Source of the DNA: Agelas oroides
Taxonomy: Eukaryota > Porifera > Demospongiae > Agelasida > Agelasidae
Reading direction: 5' to 3'
DNA length: 64,000 nt
Assembly: GCA_949130485.1 (NCBI GenBank)
Contig: OX422191.1
Coordinates: 4,775,754 to 4,839,753 of the forward strand
Part shown: in pieces, positions 1-12,300 of the stretch
How positions within the stretch are numbered: the stretch's first letter is position 1
How the letters are laid out: each line of letters starts with the position of its first letter
Notes under the pieces: generated by a model
Told to the model about the DNA's origin: nothing
Databases searched by the model: none
The model's input: the letters and a program-made list of their open reading frames with translations, nothing else
Translations under genes and position numbers: made by a program

Positions 1-1392
1 AGAGTCTCCTGGACCTCCCCAGCTAGCTCCAGCATGTCCTCCATATCATCTTGGATATCCTACAGAATAATACGTACATGTCTTGAAAACAACTGCTGCA
101 CTATACATGTGGGATGGGTACATTGTATATTGGCCCACCTCAATCTTGCCAATGTCAACCTTCTTGTACTCTTTCTTCATTTCTTTTACGCCAAGCTTCA
201 TGGCATCCACTGTTGTCTTCGTGTCCTTTAGCTGCTGTGTTGCGAAGTTGGCTTGTTCCATGTTGAAAGACTGGTTTCGCAAGCCCTCCAGCTGGTTCTC
301 ATACATACGCTTCTGTTTTAACACTCGTAGAGCACGTTGCTTTACCATGTTCTGGAAGGGCACATAGGAGAAAGGAGAGGGAGAGGAACAGAGAAAGAGA
401 GCAATAGCAATTAGCATAGAAAGTCACAACAAAGGCCACCTCCTACATGTACATAGTAGTCATATAACCAGAGTGTGGAAACTGGTGTTCAACAATTCCA
501 ACTGATTTTCAATTCAGCTCTTTTCCAACACTGCTTGAACTACATGTACAGCCTCTTCCCCTAGCTTCTGTAGTATAGTCAAAAGGCCCTACCTTTTATT
601 ACAGAAGTGGAGATTTGTCTCATTCCCAGGCCTTCTCTTGTCCAGTTTTTGATCACTTACAGTATGCAAAAACGGAGGGATGAGGGAAGGAGGGGTCCGA
701 AATATCTTGAGGCCCTTTCCTGAAGTGTCTGTCCAAGTACTCGAGTCCCAAATGTTACTGAAGCTGAAAACTTACTGGTTGTTCAAGATGAAGAATGCAT
801 GCACAAAATGTAATTTCTCAGTCAGGGACCCCTCCCCTCTCTGTCTTCTGAGTAGACATTGGCATCACTCATGTGACGAGATCTCTGTCTTCATTTTTTC
901 ACACTATAAGCAATCAAAAACTGGACAGTGTGAAGGCCTGGGACGAGGTTAAGTGGAGAGTGAACCAAGATTTACAGTTCCCATTCCAAGTGCATTACTT
1001 TTGTTCCAATAGACTCATGTGATGTCATCATTACAGTACATGTATGGGCAACTTTACATGCACAGAGAGGTCCAACTAAGCTCCCAGGAGGATGTGCATG
1101 GGAGTGTAGTAGGTCACCAGGACTAAACGACTGTGTGCTATTCACTCAATACTGGATCAGAGAAAAACTGGGAGCATTTCTAATGAACCAACTACAGCTG
1201 TGATAACAGCCACCATACCTTAGAGGGTCCATCCCTCATCTTCTTCATTTGACCCTGATACTTCTTGAGCTCTAGTTCCAGCTTAGCAATCTTCTTCTCT
1301 ACAGACTCCCCCCGGCTGTCCACATTGCCAATGGCATCTGTCAGGTTGGGGGGAGGTGCCTTCTTCTTAGCACCACCAAAGAGACGATTCAT
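1..1392 (-). CDS. CHMP5: CHMP5 (ESCRT-III / Vps60), partial, first three exons
   Basis: Charged multivesicular body protein 5, an ESCRT-III family protein that works with LIP5/VTA1 and VPS4 in membrane scission and multivesicular body sorting. Exons are 1392-1219 (58 codons, starts MNRLFG and contains KAPPP and TVDSR-like NVDSRGES), 351-139 (71 codons, with [17 protein letters not shown] [12 protein letters not shown] and SFNMEQANF) and 59 to the window edge ([11 protein letters not shown]). Both introns have GT/AG ends (AAG|gtatgg, cag|AACATGG; GAG|gtgggc, tgtag|GATATCC) and keep phase 0. The residues match CHMP5 rather than CHMP4 or CHMP2 along their whole length, including the [10 protein letters not shown] block. 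The acidic C-terminal part and stop lie outside the window. The gene is divergent from IGBP1, whose start is 2 kb away. Identification is firm; the exact 5' UTR is not visible. Confidence 0.93.
352..1218. other. CHMP5 intron 1
   Basis: Intron of about 0.87 kb. It contains an inverted-repeat element at 616-951 and no other coding signal that I can support. Confidence 0.8.
616..951. mobile_element. Inverted-repeat element of the TAGCCTCGTTCCCAGG family
   Basis: The left end reads gtctcattcccaggcc, followed by a segment with tttttgatcacttacagtat; the right end is its inverted copy (caatcaaaaactgg ... aggcctgggacgaggtt). The interior of about 200 bp shows no long ORF. The ends match those of the element at 1492-1896 and many shorter copies. 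No transposase is encoded, so it is a MITE-like non-autonomous element. Confidence 0.6.
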
Positions 1393-1491
1393 TTTGTGTT
1401 GATGTCCTTACAGACACTAAGGTTGCAAGAACCTGCATACATGTAGCACATGAGAGTGAATTTGGTTCTATGTCGAATCACTAGCCTCGTT

Positions 1492-1896
1492 CCCAGGCCA
1501 TTCCTGGCTCCAGTTTTTGATCGCTTCCAGTATAAAAACGGAGGGGAAAGGCCTGGGAGAAAGAGTCACGTGCGTGACGTCAGGTAGACGTGAGGGGGGC
1601 GGTGCCCGACGAAGAATCTCGAGGTCCTTCTTGTAATATCTTGTCCAAGAACTTGAGACTGTAACATTCGAAAGACAGCATCAATACAGCTCGTTGTATG
1701 GTAGACTCGAGGCTGATCAACACAAAGTTTGTGAATTACAATGATCGGGCACCGCCCCCCTCACGTCTACCCTCACATCTACCCTCACGTCTACCTGACG
1801 TCACGCACGTGACTCTTTCTCCCAGTCCTTCTCCCTCCGTTTTTATACTGGAAGCGATCAAAAACTGGAGGCGGGAACGGCCTGGGAACGAGGCTA
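1492..1896. mobile_element. 405-bp MITE-like element with about 110-150 bp inverted ends
   Basis: Starts TAGCCTCGTTCCCAGGCC and ends with the inverted form GGCCTGGGAACGAGGCTA. The inverted arms continue inward through tttttgatcgcttccagtat, cggaggg, the palindromic cgtgcgtgacgtcagg and the gggcggtgcccg block. The right arm contains an extra short repeat (ccctcacgtctac repeated). Lies in the divergent region between CHMP5 and IGBP1, upstream of CHMP5 exon 1, so it could influence either promoter; that is only positional. Confidence 0.75.
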
Positions 1897-1920
1897 TCTA
1901 ATCACTGTGATCAGCAACAC

Positions 1921-1994
1921 TAGCCTCATTCCTTTGCAGGCTCTCCACGGTAACCCTAACCCTCCTTAGCGGGGAGAGTCTGGGAACGAGGCTA
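1921..1994. repeat. Short TAGCCTC...GAGGCTA element
   Basis: A 74-bp copy with ends tagcctcattcc and gggaacgaggcta. It lies 25 bp from the larger element. Confidence 0.6.
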
Positions 1995-3397
1995 CAGCAA
2001 CACTACATATCAGCTTACAAGCCTTCTTCAGCCATTTAGCACTAACACCTGCAATATACTAGTCCTGCAGCACTGTATGCTTTTGTTGGGTATGAAGACT
2101 ATAGAAACTTGTGCTGTATGCTGCCAGGAGCTGTTGCCTCCAAAACAGGCTGTAATCGTGGAATTCTCATGTATGCAAGCTCACCTGGGTGAGGGGCTAC
2201 ACATGTACATTAGTATATACTTTACACATACACAAAGTGGATTGCTGACTACTCAGTAAAAGCATTTCCTGATTCCTGGCAGCTGTTAGTCTTTTCGCAT
2301 TTTTACTAGAGCAAAAGCCGCTTTCGTTCCCCAGAGCAGTCTGAGGGCCAACCATACCGTAATGATACAACATTGTGTGTGATCTTTATTTAAGCACATT
2401 ATGCACATCAGTATCTGTGCACACAGACTCCAGATAAAACACATAAAGATCGCATAAATACGTTGTAAAGCCTCTAAATTTGCATAACTTTCTTTCTGGC
2501 ATATTATTGTAACATTACGGTATTCTATTTATGAAGTGACAGAGAATGTGTCTAATCAGGTTTCTATTCCATCTGTCAGAAGCTGTGTTAATCATGTCAT
2601 CTTGTCAGTGTCTACCACTACTTCCTTTAACACAGGATGTACTTGTGTTATGAAACCAGAGCATTTCCCAATCCTACACATGACAGTATGTGTTGATGCA
2701 CACATCTATTGTGACATGGGTGGCAGCTTGTGAAAGTAATGCATCTATTCCCCGACCATTGAAAGCTCACTAATGAGTGGGTGTGGTCATGAACCCCCAG
2801 AGAATGGGTTAATGTGCCAAAGAAGCTTTGGCTGAAGTTTCCAGTGGCTAGCTTCAAGCAGAAGTGGAAATACGGACCAAAGAAGGTATCCATAGACTAA
2901 AGAAAAAGACTTCCAGTAAATAGCCTATGGTGGTTAAAGAGATAAGACACAGAAAGAACTAGCCTCATTCTGAGACCCTTTCATCACGTAATCCCCGAGT
3001 TTAACAACCTCACTCAGGAAACAAGCTGCATTGGTTTACAATCTATAAGGAGCACTATTGATATTGTTTCCACATGAGCAACATAATCCCAGGTGCTTCC
3101 TACTCTGGTTAAAACATTTTCAACACGTTCACCTCAACACAAAACACAGATAACATCTTCGTGACAAGAAGCTTCAGATCAAGCACACTTACCAAAGAGC
3201 TTAAATTTAGGATCACCTTTCCTTTCCCAAATCGCACACAGTCCGGTTGCACACACGGTCCGCTGGCAATACTAATTTTACCCAACTACTTTTCTGCCGA
3301 GTCAGGGTGTTGATATGGTCATGTGATGATCAGAACGGAAACACATGACAAGTGAGATCACGGTGATGTCATCTTTAAATGAGGCTCGCTCGAGCAC
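1995..3397. other. Intergenic region between divergent CHMP5 and IGBP1
   Basis: About 1.4 kb with no exon that I can support. It should hold the IGBP1 promoter and 5' UTR. I see no TATA box at a fixed distance. A partial TAGCCTCATTC end is present near 2961. Confidence 0.5.
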
Positions 3398-6300
3398 ATG
3401 GCCGCCATGGCTGAATCGTTATCCCTGCAGGCGGACAACCTCAGCTTGGCTGAGTTGTTGCAGAAAGGATGGGACACACAGATGAAAGTGGATCGCGGAG
3501 AACTACCCTCCAACAGCAAAGAGTTTCAGGTAAGCGATTTGTGGACACATTTATACAGCAATGACTCTGGTCAAGCTGCATTCAGAAAGCTGTCCAGGTG
3601 TCTGTGTCATGCTTAGCGGGCGATAATAGCAGTTGTTGCCTCTGGTACGTCATGTAGTATCTGCTTCTTCATGTGTATGTGTATGAACACAATTTGTACA
3701 TGCATGTTTGGAAATGTTTCTACACGAGAGTTTTACCATGAATCATCTTTACAAACTATGCACAAACAGACCAGTGTCTTGACAGGGATCCAAGCACTAG
3801 AGAGTGCTACACACATGGCCAACCAGCTCAGTCTCTTCAGTGCCAATGAAGAGGTGGATGAGATCACCACCACCAACCTCAAGTGAGGGGAGCCTGTAAC
3901 ACTCAGTGTTTGATAGTACATTTGGTGTAAATAGGTGCCACTGTTTAGCACTTTGTGTGTTTGGAGATTTGTCCTGTTGTGTTGCTAAGTCAGGCCAGTT
4001 ACTGAATGCCAGTGACCCATTGTGGAAAATGACAGAATAATGTGTGATCCCTATGCAGCTGACTAGTGTCGTCCCCCAGATCCCCACCACACCCTCTTGT
4101 GAGGAAAAGGGTCTGGTAACTATTGAATGCATTCAAGCTTGTGCTGAGTCAACAGTTCAATTTTTTTAACAAGTCAGTGATTATATTGTTATGATGTAAT
4201 GCTGTTTCATTGACTAACAAGCAATGCTTTTTATGACGTAGCGCTATTGCTGTTCAGAATCAAGACTGCTAACTCAGGATCAGCACAACCAAGCAAGCAC
4301 TCATTACTTACCAGACCCTTTTCCTTGAGGGAGGGTAGGATCTGGGCACTAGACTAGCAGCTGACTGCTATCAATAATTGTTTTGACAGTTTTGACAACA
4401 AACACAGACTTAATATACATGGATGTTGTACCCTGGCTTCTTTGATACACCCATGCTGGTCTTGCACCCACCCTGTCCACGTCTCCCGGCAAGAAATGTG
4501 AACAAAGTCGAATTTCTTGGACTTACCATACTGTCCCGGGCAAGTGCTCATGGGCACTCGCAGCTCAAGCACCAAAAATTGAGGGTGGGCAGTTGCACAG
4601 AGGAGGTGCTTGAATCATTCAACTATCCCCGTGCAAGCACCCACCCTGGATGTGAAGTTAGCTGCCAAGGGGTACCGAATTGACCTGCATCGTTGCTTCA
4701 CCCATGCTTCATTGAGGCCAGTGCGACGGTGGAGAAAGCTGTACAACGCTAGAAAGCAGACCGACCTGTAGCCTCATTGCCAAGCTCTGTAACTTTCGTT
4801 GCTTGCAGGATGTGAATTTCGTGCTGCAAGCAAGGAACGCTGCAAAGGAGGCTGCGGACGGGTGTGTGCGAAAATTTGTTGCCGTATGTCATGGTGCCCG
4901 GAATGCATCAGGATGATCGCACCTATGTACGTGAGCTCAGTGGACATACTTTCGATTCACTACGCAAGAATTTAGCCTGGTGAGCTGTTACACAGAGGAC
5001 CTAAAAAAACCACAAAACTGTCAAAATTGGGGGGTGGGCGCCCGGGACAATACGGTAGTTCCAAAAAGTAGTAAGGACCAATGAGATTGTTATATATTAC
5101 ATAGCACTTCCCTTACAACAGTAGCATTTTTTTACCTCTACCTTTTTGGTTAGGTGTGAAATGTTTTGAACATTGCTAGGTTACACTGTCACAAAAGTGT
5201 TCACTAGCGCAAGAAATTTAACTAGGTTCACCAGACTGTTTTCCCTGATAAGAGGGTGGGGTCTGGAGACGAGACTATGCCCATGCATCAGTGGTACAAT
5301 TAGTGTAAATCAGCAGAAAACGGTAATTTGTTGTGGCAACAATGAATCAGTCAGTTTACAAGTATGCTGAGGTAGAGAATTTTGGTCGAGTTTAAATGAG
5401 CTAGTAACCAGTTAGTGTTATAAACTGCCCTAGCTGCCATGGTATGTACGTGTATCAGCTGCTGTGTGTGACATCTTTCAGGTACCTCTTGCTGCCAGCG
5501 CTTCTGGGTGACCTTACACTGCAGGTGACTGAGGGGAACAGGTTAGAGACCATCCAGCGGGCCAGAGTCTACCTCCTGGACTACCTCCAGCGGTGCAAGT
5601 CCTACGCCATCACTACTGAGGTAGGTGCATGTGATACTTTACAGTTTTTGTTGATAGTATTTCGTTGTTCAATTCCTGGCAACTGTCAGCTTTTTACTTT
5701 CCTCTGTTGTACCTAAAACCATCAAACATATATGTGTTCGTTCTGTGTATTTCCACATGCACACACTCAAATTCTTCTCACACATCACTCCCCACTGAGT
5801 GTGCTGTCAACATGCACATCTCACCTTACACGCACACACTCCCCTCTCATGTACATGAACGATCAATGAATCGTATATCCCTGAAACTAGGCGAACCTAG
5901 GTTACGTGCATGTCGAATCGCCCACAGTGCAGGACACATTTCAGTTGACTTCATTGAGAACATGCACATCATTATGTTTGCACACCTGTTTTTCCCACAC
6001 ACACACATGTGCATGTACCTACCCAGGACCCTCCACCCCTCTCCACCCCCTCCCCTGCAGCCAGTTCAGCTACTGTGAGTTTGCAGCACATGGCTTCAGA
6101 GAGGACAGCCAAGATTGCCAGATTCAAGGCACAGAAGGAGATGGAAAAGAAAGTGAAGGTGCTTAAATCGTACTTGTACTTATCTCACAATCAGAGGGGG
6201 TTGGAGGTTATGGAGTTAGCAATCTAAGTGTTACCGTAATGCATAATCCTACTGGCATCCCATGGGGAAAGGTGATATCCGTTTCATGGCCCTCGTTAGA

Positions 6301-9300
6301 AACTCACTTCATGGATACTACCAGGTGTGCTTTAGGCAAGCAGTTATACATCTGCTTTTTTGCGGAGCATTGGAGTGGCTCCTTTGGAATGCATGAACAA
6401 TCAACGAACCACATCTACCTTAAAAATAGGCCTTGCTAGATGTCATGCAAAGTCACCTACTGCACAGGACGCGTTTTGGCCAATGCCAGGCCACTGTCTA
6501 TCTCCAGCTCACATGCCATCTATGGAAGAGTTACTTTGTATGGGCTACTAGGGCAGTCTGTGTGCATTCAGGTAGCACCACGTGTAGCATTACTCTCTAC
6601 CTTTTCTTGTGCGACTAACTACTAGACAGATGCTAGCATCGTGGGGTGAGCCTTGCAAAGTGTAGTGCTGATCTTGTATACAGCAAACTTCCTTGTAGTT
6701 AGTCCGTATCTCATAAATAACAAGTTTTCAATGACATCAGCCAACACACAACCTGGGCTTCATTAACAAAAAATTGCTGGGGGGGAGGAGAGAGAGAGAA
6801 CAAAAGATGCATGTTCAGGATTTGGGGAAGCAACACCTTATGCCAGTGCACATTAGTAGTTAGTCCATATCTCAAGCTATGACACATGATGCAGGAACAA
6901 GAATCTGTATTTGAGCGCAGGGCTTAGCTTGCACTGTCCTTTCTTGAGGTAGCTGGGACTGAGTAAGTCGCTATGCAGCCATGCTTGACATTGGCTATTT
7001 AATGGCGTGGCCATTGTAACTGTCTAGCAGAAGACTCTCGTGCTACCTTTGAGCAAACTGGCTTGAGAAAAACTCTGTTGCCCTCTATGTTCTGTGAACA
7101 GCATAGCTTGTCTGGTCTACATACTGCATTATGTAGTGTGTGTACATGCCCTCATGCGCCATCCATCATGTGTGTAGTTTCATGTTACGTCCTTGGTATG
7201 CATGTGACCTGGATGGACACCGTCAGTCAGTCAGTTGGTCAGTCAGTTGGTCGGATCACGTTTCCTGTAGACATCGCTAGTATGGAGCTCACTCAGGCTA
7301 ACCCCAACCACCTTCCAACCTCCTCTGTCTGAAAACAATGTACAATGCATGAAAGCCTTGTTCTCATTTCTAAGGTTACTACCACAATTTGTCCATTACA
7401 CGCCAATGACCTACCTACTGATGTAGTCTTGGACAAAAGCTGCATTCCGCCGACACCCTTATCATGCATGTGTAGTTTGTAGCTGTGATAGAAACGATTA
7501 TGTACCCGGCTCTCCTCATATTTCTGTACTGCAAGGGAAGAAAAGCTGGTCAGTGGTGTGCAAACAAGGTTATGCTATATACCTAAGAATAAGACCAGTC
7601 ACTTGCAAATACCTTCATTTCCCAGGAGCTAACGGAGCAAATTGGTTCTGGAGCAGCTGGTCACTCGGCAGATGAGGAACTTGTGAGAGAGCACGCTCTC
7701 ACCCTCCTGCGGTGGTGGGTGTTCAAATGCCAGGACTATGTCAGATCCATTGACCAGGAGACTGAGCTGCTAGAGAATATGGAGCACATGAGGGGTGCCC
7801 CTAGTAGACCTGTTGCTAGGCAACCAGAACAAGCTCCACCTACTCACAGGCAGCCACCTGTTCTGATAATCAGAGAAAAAATGAAGGTTAGTTACTCATG
7901 TATTATTGTACTTCACTGCATGTTTGGATCAGTAAGGTAAAGTTGTATACTTATCGTCTCGTATTCACTTGCCATCTGATTTATTCCGTATCATCAAAAG
8001 ATTAATTAAAGTGGTATGCAGTATGCTAGGTGGAATTACCTTTAAACCCCAGAAGTTGAAGAGTATTCAACATGAAGGCGAATATCTTATACACGCCAAC
8101 ATAGGGCTTTGGTAAGGCTGTGGTGGTAGGAACTGCTGCCATTTTGTGTGATATGTCTGTGAATTGGCTAGGGTAGAGTAACTATAGCATTGTCCTGTTA
8201 CATGTAGTCTCACCATTGGTGAACTGAAGATTGACACGGCTAGCAGCCTAATAGCATGGTGTGATGGCAGCTATGTATTGATTGGCCATCTGCATAGCCT
8301 ACTTGAAGTATTTCATTGAGGTATTGCCTAACTACCATAAAATCGGGATAATAAGCACCCATAAAAAATAAGCCCCCATGAATATATATAGGCACCCATT
8401 TCGATTTCAGCAACCACATCGCGTTTATAAGCACCCATACAAAAATAGGCACCCCACATGAAAAGGCACTGTTGTGGTGCAAACGGAAGTAAATTTGCTG
8501 ATTCAGCTTTTTTGAATGTAGCGGCTAATGTTCGCCAGTGTCTATATCTGCGATTGTAAGCAGGCTATCGACACGGGATACAAACCAAAATCTAGGCAAG
8601 GCCTCTTGGTAAAACATATCCAGGAATTAGCAAAAACTTCTCATGGATTCTTTGGTTCCATGTGCTTTATGTTGGTGGGCGGGGGTTTGACAACCATCGA
8701 TCGATTGCCGACTGTATCTCTGGTTCTAGAACAGCTATAAACATTAGTTAGCAAGATAAGAACCCCTAGGACTAAAAATGTCACAGCTAATTCGTTCCCA
8801 CACAACTGCATGCTATCAGAAAATTATATGTGTTTATTAGCACCCCATGAAAATAAGCACCCCTCGAAAATATGCACCCATGTTTTCTGGCTGCTAATTT
8901 CGAAAATAGGCACCGGTGCTTAATATCCCAATTTTACGGTGCATACATGAACATTACAACTAGAAAATGTACTGGAAGTGGTTACACATGTGCAGATACC
9001 AGGCCACTTTTCCTCCTGCCCTGTCTGGGAATGAGACTGAGTCGAGCTGGTTGTCCCTTATTGTCTGTCGTAGACATGGTACTAGCACATACAATTTCTT
9101 TTCTGCTTCTATTATAGAGCAAGGTGTTTGGAGCAGGCTACCCCAGCCTACCAACAATGATGGTGGAGGAGTTCTATGAACAGAAGTACAAAGAGCAGGT
9201 CGAGGCCCATAAAAGGTACCTGTAACTAGACAAATGTGTAAGTTATCACTATGGAGGTATGTTTGAGCAAGCTGGTTACATGTGTGTGGGAGAAGGATCA

Positions 9301-12300
9301 TAGATAGTGCATGCACACAATGCTGTTGTTTAGAGCTCAAATGATACTATGGGGTAAACAGCTTCGTCTTTACTCCCAAACTCCCTTTGATCAAGGTTCA
9401 AGGTTCACATGCGCATTACGCTACAAATTCTTGTACCCAGACATGCACATTGACAAAGAAAAGTGGTCTGGTAGCCACCATTTGTGCACCCGTGAAGTTT
9501 TTCTTGGTAACCTGCATGCGTACTACTCTGTTGAGCTATAATTATAGCCAATTTCACTGGAAGGCCTCAGTCAGTACAGGGTTATGCCTGTGAGACACAT
9601 TGGGCTGGTTTGCAGTCAAAATTGCCTTCGCTTTCACAGTAACAGTCTGCAATGGCTTGTATGAGCAAAGGGGAAGCATTTATATACATCATGTGATTTT
9701 AACTGCAGTTCCGAGATCTGAGTGCTTCATAGAGTGTGGTAGGTGGTAGTAACTTTCAGACAAGGGAAATTGACTGACACAGTGTAACAGAACAGGTTAA
9801 TGATTTGTGGACAATAGCATACAATATTTAGTGAAGTCATGAGGTAATTGTGCATATACAACAATGGTTACCTGACCACTTTTCCTCCTCCCACATGGCC
9901 TGGGTATGAGACTAAACCATGTAATAGTTCCTTGTGTTACTCAACCTCCGTGGTAGCGCAGTACCCTCAGTGTTTCACTCATGATTCACCAACTCTGCAA
10001 ACGTGGTAGCACAACACTTAGAGTGGGCCCCACACTGCATGTATAGCTTGTGGAAGAATTTTGTATGTTCTCGTATACATATACCAATGTACATTTTGTT
10101 TGTAATTCCATACCTAATGTTAGACTGCGCATACGTGTAATGTGACTAATTGTCACTGGCTACGTACACTATTGAAAGGAAACTACAAGACAAATCCATG
10201 GTATATTCATCATTCTCAAAAAAAACTTTCTTGTAACGATATCCAATTTCATTGCGGAATTTCCATTTGGGTGGTTTAGTAATGATTTCTACCAATATTT
10301 CGTAAGAAGTACTGCACTTAATTTAATTTATCATGCAACATGGGACAAGATAGTTGACAGTTTGAAGTCGTGAACAAGAAGACAAAAACTGGAAATACAT
10401 GTATTATACAAGATTGCAACAAAAGATTTAAAATTGCAGGTTTAGTTCTCATGATTTGATTTCAGTGCTTCCTTTAGTGATGGTGTAAGTCTGGCAGGCT
10501 TCTCTTCCTTCCTTTTCCAGTGGAAACAGTGGACAATAGTGGATTCGTTCAGTCTAATCCACGTGTTGCCTTTGTTGTCTTTGGCGGCATGCCTTCCATG
10601 TGGAGGAGTAGGACCAATGGATGGTTGCATTCCTCCCCTCCACTGACAAACCTGTCCAATTAGTGGTTGCCCTCTCCATGAGGGGTGAGTAAATGCCACA
10701 AATTTGCCAGGAGTTGGTGTCTATGGGACATAAACAAGTAAAATGTAAGACGTACAGTAGCGTTATTGTGAAGTTCATACAAAGTCAGGTTGCATTGAAA
10801 TTTCAATGTATAAAGTCGGAATTTCAATGTAAGAAGTCGGAATTTCAATGTACGAAGTCAGGTCGCATTGAAATTTCAATGTACGAAGTAAGCTGTCTCG
10901 GTCATGGTTGGTGTGTGATTAGCAGTTTCTGGTCTACTACACTTGTGTCGACCTGCATTGGTGGTGGGTATCTTTAATCCCATGACAGGAAGAAGGTTCC
11001 CATTCAGAGTGATGCCACTGTTTGTACTGCATGTAGCAACAACCGTCAGAAGCTTTTCGAAACCTGAAAAATGTGGGCGTGGGAATGATTGTGCCACTGC
11101 TCCATATGTGGTTTCAGCCATGCTTTCACACTGTACATGTGAATGTGTGAGTGCCACTGTAGTCTGTCTTTGCAGCAGTAATTCCTTGGAGGAAATCTGA
11201 AAGCATAGAAACAAAGAATGATTTACAACCACATGTACAAAACATGTATACTGTCTTAGATACATGTAGTGGTAGTATCCAGTGCAGTTCAAAGGATTAA
11301 ACTCTGCAAAAGTCCAAGGTACATTTATTGCCGAATGCCTTAGCGTGAGGCACATAATCGTGCAGGCGTGGCGGGCGCTTATGGGGCCTTAGTCTGAGGT
11401 TGTGCTTGTATGTAAGGTATGTATGTCTGTCTGTAACAGGTTTACGACTGAAGTATATGAGTTTATGTATAGTTTACGTTCCCTCTGGCACGTGCCCCTC
11501 TTGGTGCGCTTGAGCGCACGATACGATGGAAGACTTCGAGGAGAGACGACGATGCCAGGCCAGAGAATGCATCCAGAGGTACAGAAGATGTTTAAGTGGT
11601 GAAAGACGACAGTGAAAGGAGAAGACTTGCGCGCCAGCAATAAAGCTAGGCGAGCGAAATCCATTGCTAGTTTATCTTACCTGGGAAAAGGAGGTGCACT
11701 TTGCACAGCGCTGTGATTGCAACATATACAGCGATAGATTCGGTCACCTGGTGGTTGATGTCCTAATGAAGTTTTTCTTCTCGGTTCATGTCTTCATATG
11801 TTCATGTCCTGTATAAGGACAAAACACACACACTGTCACATACACAAGTAGTCATGTGAAAAAGGTAAACATACCATACAAATCATAGCTTATAACTATT
11901 CTGCACCATCTTCCCTAGCAACTATAATTTGAAAATGACTACCACTGGCTATCACTTTGCTCGCTGATGGCTCGTGAACGGGATAGGCAGAGAACAGCAC
12001 GGCATCGTAGTAGGGAGACTACACAACAAAGGTGAGCTTGCATAAACAGGTTGGAATGATGCCAAAGGCAATGAGAACCATGTAGCAGCTATATAGAAGT
12101 AATTTTGCCATTAAAAACGCAGCACTTTTTGGATGGGCCAACTGCTGTTTTTCATGTAACAAGTACCTGCAATAACAAGGAAACAGCAGTACTTAGAGTA
12201 GTACCTTACCTATTTCTACTGTCAAACATTTACCACCCAAAATAGCTGTGAAATTGGCATTAATAGGCCTAAGATCTGGAGTGACGTAAGATTATACTAA

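Noticed and set aside
5041..5060. Search for the missing N-terminal AGPAT5 exons (NHxxxxD block) between 60001 and 64000
   Set aside because: No minus-strand reading with this block was found by eye, so no exon is claimed; coordinates given here are only a placeholder for the note and carry no feature.
8528..8740. 70-codon ORF inside the 8.3-8.9 kb element
   Set aside because: No similarity to a transposase or any domain recognised; likely chance.
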